Part shown: in pieces, positions 52,067 to 59,467 of the stretch
Position numbering within the stretch: position 1 is the first letter of the stretch
Layout of the letters: each line of letters opens with the position of its first letter
Assembly: GCF_004346225.1 (NCBI RefSeq)
Contig: NZ_SMAJ01000005.1
Location: forward strand, 186,001-250,000
DNA: 64,000 nt
From: Paralcaligenes ureilyticus
GTDB taxonomy: Bacteria > Pseudomonadota > Gammaproteobacteria > Burkholderiales > Burkholderiaceae_B
Direction: 5' to 3'
The notes under the pieces: generated by a model
What the model was told of the DNA's origin: nothing
Databases searched by the model: none
What the model saw: the letters and a program-made list of their open reading frames with translations, nothing else
Translations under genes and position numbers: made by a program

Positions 52067-52606
52067 CTAACGCCCGAACATGCGGACAAAGGTCGTATCC
52101 TTAGCCACGAAATGATGCCACAAGGCGGCCAGGATATGCACAATAACCAGATAGAGCATAACGTTACCCAGGAATTCATGGGTGCCTTTCACGATGGCTT
52201 TTACCTCGGTGCTCGAACCCACGATGGTGGGCAGCGTGACGCCGAAAAAATCCACCACATGATCGCTGGATTGCCATGTCAGGATGCCTAGAATGGGCAG
52301 AACCAGCATCAGCGCATACAGCATATAGTGCGTCAGATTGGCAATAGCCTTGATGAAGCGGCCTGGTGCCGGATCGATGTCTGGCTGGCTGTTGGCTGAA
52401 CGCCAGAGTATTCGGGGCACGATCAGCCACAGCACAAAGAGGCCGGCCTGGATGTGCGCGTATTGCATCAGCGCGCGGCCGTCGCTGCCTTTGGGAAAGT
52501 AGGGCTTTATTTCAATAAAGATGAGTGCGGCAATAACGCACAGGGCGCAAAAACCGTGGAAGATACGGCTTGGCGTGCCATATTTGTTATGCGAGTTGAA
52601 GATCAT
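52067..52606 (-). CDS. Cytochrome b561 family membrane protein
   Basis: This 179-aa, four-helix diheme cytochrome b of the bacterial b561 (YodB/CybB) family transfers electrons from quinol. Candidate heme histidines lie in RIFHGF (H17), YAHIQAG (about 50), LTHYMLY (about 91), GTHEFLG (about 142) and VHILAALWHHF (about 156-164). It is monocistronic, with its own start at 52606. Confidence 0.9.
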   Translation of the reverse strand: MIFNSHNKYGTPSRIFHGFCALCVIAALIFIEIKPYFPKGSDGRALMQYAHIQAGLFVLWLIVPRILWRSANSQPDIDPAPGRFIKAIANLTHYMLYALMLVLPILGILTWQSSDHVVDFFGVTLPTIVGSSTEVKAIVKGTHEFLGNVMLYLVIVHILAALWHHFVAKDTTFVRMFGR

Positions 52607-52781
52607 GATATGGCCCGAGTCGTAAAAGATCGCGAGTGGCGAACACGAAGTATCTGGTGGGTCTGATAAGAAGGCAAATTATAGGGGGTGCTCTGAGGCG
52701 GCCGATGAATAAACTATTTCACGGTGTTTCACGCTCGTCGCCCAAGCCTGGCTTTGCCATTATTTAGTTGCTCTGGGCTTT

Positions 52782-53345
52782 TCAGCCAAGCCAGAGATAG
52801 CGGATCGGGTTGTCGACGCAGGCGCCAAAGCCGCATTCCAGCAGGGTCGAGCCCATATTGGCCAGGGCCAGCAGGAAAAACAGCCACATAACCTGCCGGG
52901 CATAAGGGCCGGTGCTGCGTGCGAGCGTAGTTTGGGCATTGGCCCGGTCAAGGCAAAGCATCAGGCCGCAATACGCGATAAGCGCTACGAATATCAGCAG
53001 CGCCCAGGTATAAAAATGCAAACCTAAAAACGGCGCGCCGTAGCCGGCGTCGCCAGGCGCGATATGCAGCGCCATTTGGCGGGCGGCGACGAACACGCCG
53101 GCCAAGGCCGACAGAATGGTGATCCCGTAGTGCGCAGGTGCCGGGCCATGCTGGACGTTAAGCAACAGCCCTATCCCGGCCAGAATGAAAGCTACGCGCT
53201 GCAGCAGGCACAGGGGGCAGGGTATTTCGTGATAGAGCAGTTGCCATGCAAAGGCGAACCCCAGTACGCCGCACAGCCCCAAAAGGGCAAAGGCATTCAT
53301 GGCGCGCGAGGCGTAGGAGGAATCGGATTGAAACGGTGTGGACAT
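52782..53345 (-). CDS. dsbB: DsbB-like disulfide oxidoreductase, variant cysteine layout
   Basis: This 187-aa inner-membrane protein resembles DsbB, which reoxidises periplasmic thiol oxidases with quinone. The first periplasmic CxxC is present (HEIPCPLCLLQRVAF). The second periplasmic loop after helix 3 (LHIAPGDAGYGAPFLG) has no cysteine. Instead a fifth helix leads to a C-terminal tail with LECGFGACVDNP, which would face the periplasm and could supply the second pair. The ATG at 53345 is used. A DUF5993 gene ends 12 bases upstream, its usual partner. Confidence 0.85.
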   Translation of the reverse strand: MSTPFQSDSSYASRAMNAFALLGLCGVLGFAFAWQLLYHEIPCPLCLLQRVAFILAGIGLLLNVQHGPAPAHYGITILSALAGVFVAARQMALHIAPGDAGYGAPFLGLHFYTWALLIFVALIAYCGLMLCLDRANAQTTLARSTGPYARQVMWLFFLLALANMGSTLLECGFGACVDNPIRYLWLG

Positions 53346-53357
53346 GGCGCGCAAACC

Positions 53358-53516
53358 CTAAAACGACAGGGTAAGCGGGTCGGTCATGTGAAACCGGGAC
53401 CACGCGAGAAAGACGGCCATGGTAATAGCCCAAAACCACAGGCAAGCCCGGCGCTGGCCGTGCACCCCCAACCAGATCGAGATCGTCCCGGTTAAAAAAG
53501 GCAACATCATAATCAT
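53358..53516 (-). CDS. DUF5993 family small membrane protein (52 aa)
   Basis: This gene is shorter than usual ORF cut-offs but well supported. ATG at 53516 has GAGGTG upstream, and the product starts MIMMLPFLTGTISIWLGVHGQRR. A second hydrophobic stretch follows (CLWFWAITMAVFLAWSRFH) and the chain ends MTDPLTLSF, the DUF5993 pattern. Two membrane segments are predicted. It sits directly before the dsbB-like gene, as is typical of the family, and may assist it. Confidence 0.8.
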   Translation of the reverse strand: MIMMLPFLTGTISIWLGVHGQRRACLWFWAITMAVFLAWSRFHMTDPLTLSF

Positions 53517-53630
53517 GACCACACCTCAAGCTTTCTTATCACAATGCTTTACGCTTTCTCGGGGCAGCGCCCTGAGTTTTTCATAACTAACGCAATGTAA
53601 CAGAAACATGCGACTGTGTGTGATGGCGAT

Positions 53631-53699
53631 GGCAGCCACAAGGGCTGCCGCTACATGATTCACGGATGCGTTTTTGCAGCGGCAGCCCTTGTGGCAGCC
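53631..53699. repeat. Composite ACAAG repeat, type B
   Basis: Plus type B hairpin (53631-53655), 19-base spacer TGATTCACGGATGCGTTTT, minus copy (53675-53699) with GGCTGCC arms on both sides giving one T.T mismatch. Confidence 0.9.
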
Positions 53700-53709
53700 A
53701 TTCGCCTTT

Positions 53710-53734
53710 TCTAGCGGCGCCCCTTGCAGGCGCC
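53710..53734 (-). repeat. Solo hairpin, type F arms
   Basis: Minus orientation, arms GGCGCCT/GGGCGCC (T.G wobble at the loop-closing pair), loop GCAAG, tail GCTAGA. This is a sixth paired arm variant. Confidence 0.75.
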
Positions 53735-53791
53735 GGGCCATCCCCAACCACGCCAAGGCCTGCGCGCGGTTTAACGCGCACTACATTAATT

Positions 53792-53812
53792 TAATGCGCA
53801 TTATATTATAAT
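53792..53812 (+). promoter_or_regulatory. SulP promoter with overlapping palindromes
   Basis: The palindrome TAATGCGCATTA (53792-53803) is followed by the dyad ATTATA-T-TATAAT (53800-53812), which includes a perfect TATAAT -10. It lies 38-58 bases before the SulP start. This suggests an operator over the promoter. Confidence 0.5.
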
Positions 53813-53849
53813 GATATCCACATTTTATTAGCTTATTTTCCGGATCACT

Positions 53850-55496
53850 ATGTTTGCCCTGTTTGAGGCGCATCGCGCCGGCCTGCTGCGGCGGCCGTAC
53901 TGGCTTTCCAATATTGTGGCCGGGGTCATCGTCGGTGTGGTGGCGTTGCCTCTTGCCATGGCGTTTGCGATTGCGTCCGGGGTCAATCCGGAAATGGGCT
54001 TGTACACGTCGATTGTGGCAGGGCTGGCTGTATCGATATTCGGCGGCAGCCGTATCCAGATTGCCGGGCCGACGGGCGCCTTTATCGTCATATTGGCCGG
54101 CATCACTGCCAAGCATGGCGTTGACGGCTTGCAAATTGCCACCTTGATGGCCGGCATCATATTGTTCTGCTTCGGCTTGGCCCGGATGGGCGCCGTCATC
54201 AAATTCATCCCGGCGCCGGTGATTTCCGGCTTTACGGCGGGCATCGGCGTCATCATCTGGGTGGGCCAATGGCAGGATTTCTTTGGCTTGCCCAAGATAA
54301 CGGGCGAGCATTTTCATCAGAAGCTGTGGGCGCTTTTTCAGGCGTTTCCGCAGATGGATATGGCCACCACCGGCCTGGCCATGCTGTCGTTGGTGCTGGT
54401 AATCTTCACCTCCAAGGCGCCTGGCTTCAAACGCGTCCCCGGGCCTTTGGTGGCTCTTATCGTGGTGACGATTCTGCAGTCGGTCTTTGCGTTCAAAAGC
54501 GTCGCCACCATCGGCAGCACTTTCGGAGAAATTCCGCGTAGCCTGCCTGCGTTCCAGCTGCCCCAGATCACCCTGTCGCGGATTGTCGAACTTATCGGGC
54601 CGGCCTTCGCCATCGCCATGTTGGGCGCCATCGAGTCCTTGTTGTCGGCGGTGGTGTCCGACGGCATGGCCGGCACGCGCCACAATTCAAATCAGGAACT
54701 GATCGGGCAGGGCATCGCCAACGTATTGGCGCCGCTCTTTGGCGGGTTCGCCGCGACCGGCGCCATTGCCCGCACGGCCACCAACATTCGTAATGGCGGC
54801 ACGAGCCCCTTGGCGGGCATTGTGCATAGCCTGACGTTGGTGCTGATTATCCTGTTCCTCGCGCCCTATGCGTCCAATGTGCCGCTGGCGACCTTGGCCG
54901 CCATTCTGTTTGTCGTGGCCTGGAATATGAGCGAGGCACGGCACTTCGTCAGAATGATCCGGCGGGCGCCGCGCGCCGATGTGCTGATTTTGCTGGTCAC
55001 CTTTTTCCTTACCGTTTTTGTCGATCTGGTGGTGGCGGTCAATATCGGCGTGATTCTGGCCATGCTGCACTTTCTGCGGCGCATGGCGGCCAGCGTGGTG
55101 GTGCGCGAAGAGTCCGAACAGGAACTGCATAGAGAACTGGTGGGAGAGGGCTTTACCCGGTTGCCGCCGGGGGTGCATGTCTATGCGGTTGAAGGGCCTA
55201 TTTTTTTTGGCGCTGTGGAAGCATTTGAGGAAGCGCTCGATAGCACGGATGCCGACCTTCGTGTATTGATCATCCGCTTGCGCCGGGTGCCATTTATCGA
55301 TGCGACCGGCTTGCAGGCGCTTGAAACCGTTTTGCGTGATTGGCGCCAGAAGCAGGTGCGCATCATTTTGACCGAGGCCAACGCGCGTGTGGAGAGCAAG
55401 CTTGGCAAGATGGGTTTGATCGACAAGCTTGGGCGCGAATGCGTGGTTGAAACCCTGGGCCAGGCCATGAAGGTTTGTGGCGCTACCCCCGCGTGA
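53850..55496 (+). CDS. SulP-family anion transporter with STAS domain
   Basis: This 548-aa inner-membrane transporter of the SLC26/SulP family takes up sulfate, bicarbonate or carboxylates. The membrane domain (about 10-400) begins PYWLSNIVAGVIVGVVALPLAMAFAIASGV with the sulfate-transporter signature nearby (AGPTGAFIVILAG). The C-terminal STAS domain (about 435-545) includes VLIIRLRRVPFIDATGLQALE. It is monocistronic, converging on a small ribbon-helix-helix gene with a six-base gap. The substrate is not determined by sequence alone. Confidence 0.92.
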   Translation: MFALFEAHRAGLLRRPYWLSNIVAGVIVGVVALPLAMAFAIASGVNPEMGLYTSIVAGLAVSIFGGSRIQIAGPTGAFIVILAGITAKHGVDGLQIATLMAGIILFCFGLARMGAVIKFIPAPVISGFTAGIGVIIWVGQWQDFFGLPKITGEHFHQKLWALFQAFPQMDMATTGLAMLSLVLVIFTSKAPGFKRVPGPLVALIVVTILQSVFAFKSVATIGSTFGEIPRSLPAFQLPQITLSRIVELIGPAFAIAMLGAIESLLSAVVSDGMAGTRHNSNQELIGQGIANVLAPLFGGFAATGAIARTATNIRNGGTSPLAGIVHSLTLVLIILFLAPYASNVPLATLAAILFVVAWNMSEARHFVRMIRRAPRADVLILLVTFFLTVFVDLVVAVNIGVILAMLHFLRRMAASVVVREESEQELHRELVGEGFTRLPPGVHVYAVEGPIFFGAVEAFEEALDSTDADLRVLIIRLRRVPFIDATGLQALETVLRDWRQKQVRIILTEANARVESKLGKMGLIDKLGRECVVETLGQAMKVCGATPA

Positions 55497-55502
55497 TGGC
55501 GG

Positions 55503-55706
55503 CTATTTGCCCGAACGCGCTTTAACCTTGGGGTTGGATGTACTGGTGCTATGGGCGTAAGTGACCCCGTGTTGGGTAAGGTAGTCGCGGATCAACTGCC
55601 GGACCACTTGCGATGGAGTAATGTCCTGAGCCGCGCACAAGCCTTCGAAGGCTTTCTTTTTGTGCGGATCGATCAAAATGGTGAGGCGGGCAGTCTTCTT
55701 TTCCAT
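55503..55706 (-). CDS. Ribbon-helix-helix DNA-binding protein (CopG-like)
   Basis: This 67-aa protein has an N-terminal beta strand (ARLTILIDPHKKKAFEGLC) followed by two helices (DITPSQVVRQLIRDYLTQHG), the ribbon-helix-helix fold of CopG/MetJ-type regulators, and a basic tail ending KVKARSGK. It is probably a dimeric transcription regulator. No toxin partner gene is adjacent, so an antitoxin role is not supported. Confidence 0.75.
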   Translation of the reverse strand: MEKKTARLTILIDPHKKKAFEGLCAAQDITPSQVVRQLIRDYLTQHGVTYAHSTSTSNPKVKARSGK

Positions 55707-55788
55707 GAGCGCTTGCGGTGTCTGTGATGATAATCAAATTGTAATGCAAGGGCCGGAATAAAAGGCAGCGCCTGTATTTTGGGAAAGT

Positions 55789-55813
55789 GGCAGCCACAAG
55801 GGCTGCCGCTACA
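55789..55813 (+). repeat. Solo ACAAG hairpin, type B, overlapping a stop codon
   Basis: Perfect GGCAGCC/GGCTGCC arms; the GCTACA tail lies over the 3' end of the minus-strand lipoate-ligase-like gene and provides its TAG stop (55809-55811). Confidence 0.92.
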
Positions 55814-56534
55814 CGATGGCTTCTATCTGCTCGGACAAGGATTTTTTCAAACCTCGCACAAAATCAACGAGCGTCATTGCGGGCAGTCCTGGCAGACACT
55901 CGTATAGCGAAGCGATGCGCGCCACGTCGTAGCGTTTGTCGCTGCCCAGTTGTTGTTCCAATTGATTGGCGCGGTCGGTCAATATCCGCGCATCTACGGC
56001 AGCCAGCAGCAAGGCATGCACCAGGACAACTTGCACTGTGGCGTGTTCCAGGTTAATCCGCCTCCATAGTTGCGCCGTACCGACCACCTTTTTTGCCGAA
56101 TTTTCCGGCCCACACGCAAGGTTGTAGCGGCCGTCGCAAAACGATCCTTCCACCGCCTGGATTCGGGTCTCGATTTCCCAAGGCTTGAGGGCGTTTTGGA
56201 TCAGGGTGCAAATGAGCCGGTAGGCCTCATCCGAATGCTGCAGCGGCGGGCCTTCGACCGCATAAGCCAGGCTCAGATTGATGATGCCCGGGCCTTGGGG
56301 CACCACGCCGCCGCCCGATAGCCTGACCGTGATCGGCCAGGCCTGCTCTGCAAACCTGGCACAGACGGCGTCAAAGCATTCATGGCGCCGATAGGTGCGC
56401 GGCACTACCAGGCCCTGCGGTGCTTCCCATAGGCTGGCTACGGGACCTTCCTGCGCCGCCGTGGCAATCAGCGATTCATCGAACCGGGCATTCTGGACTT
56501 CGCCGGGTAGCGCTGTGATCAGCTTGAAAGGCAT
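55809..56534 (-). CDS. Lipoate-protein ligase-like protein (LplA family)
   Basis: This 241-aa cytosolic protein of the biotin/lipoate A/B ligase family has the lipoyl-AMP loop RLSGGGVVPQGPGIINLSL (71-89) and the catalytic lysine region ENSAKKVVGTAQLWRR (K148/K149). The family attaches lipoate to E2 and GcvH domains. It is shorter than LplA (about 340), lacking the C-terminal accessory domain, as in many Bordetella-type single-domain homologues. ATG at 56534 is preferred. The stop codon lies in a dispersed hairpin repeat. It follows the TM2 gene by 17 bases. Confidence 0.82.
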   Translation of the reverse strand: MPFKLITALPGEVQNARFDESLIATAAQEGPVASLWEAPQGLVVPRTYRRHECFDAVCARFAEQAWPITVRLSGGGVVPQGPGIINLSLAYAVEGPPLQHSDEAYRLICTLIQNALKPWEIETRIQAVEGSFCDGRYNLACGPENSAKKVVGTAQLWRRINLEHATVQVVLVHALLLAAVDARILTDRANQLEQQLGSDKRYDVARIASLYECLPGLPAMTLVDFVRGLKKSLSEQIEAIV

Positions 56535-56551
56535 GATGGCTTTGGCCGGCC

Positions 56552-57028
56552 TTATCGCGCCGGCACGCGGCCGGGCGTGAACTCTTCGTCGCTCATGAAC
56601 AGGTAGCGTATGGCGTCGATCAGGCTGATGATGACGACCAGCGGCGTAAACAGATAGAAGATGATCAGGTACACGATGCCCCAGCCGATTTGGCCCAGGT
56701 AAAAGCGATGCCCGCCCAGCCAACCCAGGAAAATGGCCAGCACGATGGCAATTTTACGAGTGCTCGTGGGGTGATTGAGCTCTGCGCCCCGGTTCTTGAT
56801 GATCCACAGGCTGATGGGTACGGTCAGCACCAGCGCGATAATGACCTTGGCGGCGTGGGCGTGTACATAGTCCGTCACCAGATAATACACATCTGAAAAG
56901 TTGTGGATGACCAAGCCTGTCAGGTAGGAAACCCAGGCCAGGAATTCGTGTGCAATCGTTTCGCCGAAGGTGAGGGCGATCAGGATAATAATGAAAACGA
57001 CGCATGCCAGTACGATTTTTTGCAGCAT
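56552..57028 (-). CDS. TM2-domain membrane protein
   Basis: This 158-aa protein has four hydrophobic segments. The C-terminal pair forms a TM2 domain (about 85-145) with the signature FLGWLGGHRFYLGQIGWGIVYL and the DA(I/L) closing helix SLIDAIRYLFMSDEEF. The N-terminal helices (1-25, 28-70) form an additional hairpin. The family function is unknown. ATG at 57028 is used; upstream in-frame codons overlap the AapM-type gene end. Confidence 0.85.
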   Translation of the reverse strand: MLQKIVLACVVFIIILIALTFGETIAHEFLAWVSYLTGLVIHNFSDVYYLVTDYVHAHAAKVIIALVLTVPISLWIIKNRGAELNHPTSTRKIAIVLAIFLGWLGGHRFYLGQIGWGIVYLIIFYLFTPLVVIISLIDAIRYLFMSDEEFTPGRVPAR

Positions 57029-57093
57029 GGTTGAACTACGCCTTCTTTGAAGATCCGAAAGGCCTAGTGTAATGGCTATTGTTCGTTCGCTGA

Positions 57094-58224
57094 TCAGACA
57101 TGGCTCAACTTGTTTTCGACCACTCGGGAACTCCACGACAGCAAGGTGGCTATCACCAGATAAACCATAAACATGAAGGTGTAAACCTCATACATTTGCG
57201 CGGAGTGCTGCGGGTTCGACAGCAGGACCTGCCCGGCGCGCACGAATTCGGTCAGCCCGATGATAAAGAGTAGCGGCACATTATTGAAAATGTCGAGCAC
57301 ATTGCCTACCAGGCCTGGGAGCACCGAACGCAGGGCCTGCGGCAGAATGATGTAATACGTTGCCGCGAAGCTGTTCAAACCGAGTGAGCGCGCCGCGTTC
57401 AGCTGGCCTTCGGGTACTCCCTGCAGTCCACCGCGGACGTATTCCGCGACATAGGCGGCATAGAACAGCGTAAACCCGGCGGCGCCGCGAACCAGGTCGT
57501 TGATCCGGAAGTCGGCAGGCAGAATCAGCGGCACGACCATCCACGCCCAATAGAGTATGGAGATAAGAGGCAGCGAACGTATCAGTTCGATATAGGCCAC
57601 GCAGGTGATGCGTATTCCGGGCAGACGGTTGGTGCGGCCCAGGGCCAGCAACACGCCCAGCGGGAAACTGAAAACGGCGGCAACCAGCGTCATGAGTATG
57701 CCCAGCAGCAGGCCTCCTGCCGCTTTCCCGTCGTCGGGGATCAGCACGTTCCACATGATGATGGTAGTGATGATCCAGCCGATGCCAAGCAGCGCGCTGC
57801 CCGATGCGACGCGCTGCATGATCAGCCAGCCGCAGCCCGCCGCAATGAAGAGCGCCGCGGTCAATGCCTCGGAATAGCGGCCCATAGCCCAGAAGATGGT
57901 CGCAATCAGGATGAGCGCGGCGACTGCGGCGGCCACCGGCTTCAGATTTTTTGCCCGAGTAAGGCCGCCAAGGCTCAGGCCCGTCATGAATGAAAACAGG
58001 GTGGCGGCGACCCAGGCTCGCCCTATGCTGGCAATGGGCATGGACCCCGCCATCAGAAAGCGCATGCTTTCCGTAATAACGGCCCAGTTCGCCGTTATGA
58101 ACACCCATTTGAGGAAGGCATACAGAACCGCCACGACCAAGGCAGTGGTGATGGCCGACAGCACGCCTTCAAAGAAATTTGGGAATAGCCGGTGTTTCCA
58201 CTTGGCCAGAAAGGTGGGGGGCAT
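57094..58224 (-). CDS. aapM: Amino-acid ABC transporter permease, AapM type
   Basis: This 376-aa permease of the general L-amino-acid (Aap) class is longer than HisM-type permeases owing to an N-terminal extension (1-170) of membrane helices. The His/Glu/Gln-type permease core lies at about 175-370 with ALGRTNRLPGIRITCVAYIELIRSLPLISILYW and the EAA loop EGQLNAARSLGLNSFAATYYIILPQALR. It overlaps the AapQ-type stop by one base (TAATG). Confidence 0.92.
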   Translation of the reverse strand: MPPTFLAKWKHRLFPNFFEGVLSAITTALVVAVLYAFLKWVFITANWAVITESMRFLMAGSMPIASIGRAWVAATLFSFMTGLSLGGLTRAKNLKPVAAAVAALILIATIFWAMGRYSEALTAALFIAAGCGWLIMQRVASGSALLGIGWIITTIIMWNVLIPDDGKAAGGLLLGILMTLVAAVFSFPLGVLLALGRTNRLPGIRITCVAYIELIRSLPLISILYWAWMVVPLILPADFRINDLVRGAAGFTLFYAAYVAEYVRGGLQGVPEGQLNAARSLGLNSFAATYYIILPQALRSVLPGLVGNVLDIFNNVPLLFIIGLTEFVRAGQVLLSNPQHSAQMYEVYTFMFMVYLVIATLLSWSSRVVENKLSHV

Positions 58225-59393
58225 TAGCGGGCTCCCCTGGCGAGAAGGCGCCGGTTATAAATGTTCATGATCAGGCTGATCAGCCAGTTGATCATCAAGT
58301 AGGCGAGCATCACGATAAGTATGCCCTCCATGCTCCGCCCCGTCTGGTTGGCGATGGTGCCATAGATATTGAACAGGTCGGGAAAGCCGATGGCGATGGC
58401 CAGCGAGGTATTTTTGGCCAGATTCAGATATTGGTTGACCAGAGGCGGAACCAGGATGCGGAAAGCCTGCGGCAAAATAATGCTGATCATGGCTTGTCTT
58501 CGCGTCAGGCCCAGTGCATAGGAAGCCATCCACTGGCCCTTGGATACGGCCTCGATCGAGCCCCTGACGATTTCCGAGATAAATGCCGAGGTATAGACCA
58601 CGAGCGCCAGTAGTATCGCGGCAAACTCGGGGCTGAAGGCCAAGCCGCCGCTTGCTCTGAAGCGCGAGGCAATCGGGATATCGGCGTGCAGCGGCGCACC
58701 CAGCAGGGCGGCGGCCACGATCCAACCGATCGCGACCACCATGGCACCGGCTGCGAGCCCTTTGGCGGGCGATTTTTTTGCGATCCTGGCTGCAGCGCCA
58801 AGTGCGACGAGGCTGGCCAGGACGGCCCACCAGAAATAGGGCCACGCGCCGGCCACGACGACGCCAGGCGTGTAAATTCCTTGCCGGCTTGCTATCGTGC
58901 CGTACCAGCTGGATGCGGCCCGCAACGGCGGCAGTTGCAGAACGACGGCAAAATACCAGAAAAACAGTTGTATGAGTAATGGCGTGTTGCGTATAAGCTC
59001 GACAAAGCACAGGGATACGTGATTGACCATCCAGTTGAGCGACACTCGGCCCGCCCCCACCAGTAAACCCAGCAAGGTGCTGAGCAGGATGCCCAGCAGC
59101 GCGACTTTGAGCGTGTTGTACAACCCCAATATAAGCGCCTGCAGGTTGCTGTCGCTCGATACAAAACTTTTCAGGGTGAGGCCATGCGACCAGTCCAGAG
59201 TAGTGCCTTCGGTCAGGTGAAGGCCCGATGACTGGCTTAAAAAACCGAAATTGATGGGGATCTTGTGCGCGGCCAAGCCGTAATAAATGCTGCTGCCCAG
59301 CCCCACCACAACGGCTATGGCGGCTGCGGCCACCGCGACTTGCAGGATGTGGTCGAGCAAGGAGTATCGCTGGCGTCTACCTGTTGAATTCAT
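58224..59393 (-). CDS. aapQ: Amino-acid ABC transporter permease, AapQ type
   Basis: This 389-aa partner permease also has an extended N-terminus and a large insertion between helices (about 140-240), which is typical of AapQ. Its coupling loop is SKGQWMASYALGLTRRQAMISIILPQAFR. It forms the heterodimeric channel with the AapM-type protein. It starts 74 bases after the binding-protein gene, and a GC hairpin lies in that gap. Confidence 0.92.
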   Translation of the reverse strand: MNSTGRRQRYSLLDHILQVAVAAAAIAVVVGLGSSIYYGLAAHKIPINFGFLSQSSGLHLTEGTTLDWSHGLTLKSFVSSDSNLQALILGLYNTLKVALLGILLSTLLGLLVGAGRVSLNWMVNHVSLCFVELIRNTPLLIQLFFWYFAVVLQLPPLRAASSWYGTIASRQGIYTPGVVVAGAWPYFWWAVLASLVALGAAARIAKKSPAKGLAAGAMVVAIGWIVAAALLGAPLHADIPIASRFRASGGLAFSPEFAAILLALVVYTSAFISEIVRGSIEAVSKGQWMASYALGLTRRQAMISIILPQAFRILVPPLVNQYLNLAKNTSLAIAIGFPDLFNIYGTIANQTGRSMEGILIVMLAYLMINWLISLIMNIYNRRLLARGAR

Positions 59394-59432
59394 CTCCGGA
59401 CTCCCGTTTGCGGCTTAGGGGCGCTTGCAAGG

Positions 59433-59452
59433 CAGGCCGGTAGCCCGGCCTG
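59433..59452 (-). ncRNA. Intra-operon hairpin after the aapJ-like gene
   Basis: A perfect 8-bp stem CAGGCCGG/CCGGCCTG with a four-base loop stands between the binding-protein and permease genes and has no T-run. It is more likely an mRNA-stabilising or processing structure that raises binding-protein levels than a terminator. Type ncRNA is used for lack of a better class. Confidence 0.45.
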
Positions 59453-59467
59453 TCCAGGTTTTTGCGA

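Noticed and set aside
55503-55706. Antitoxin of a toxin-antitoxin pair
   Set aside because: No toxin-sized gene is adjacent on the same strand; neighbours are SulP (convergent) and a lipoate-ligase-like gene.
3141-55813. The dispersed repeats as a CRISPR array
   Set aside because: Copies are scattered over 50 kb in both orientations, with conserved rather than unique spacers, and no cas genes are present.
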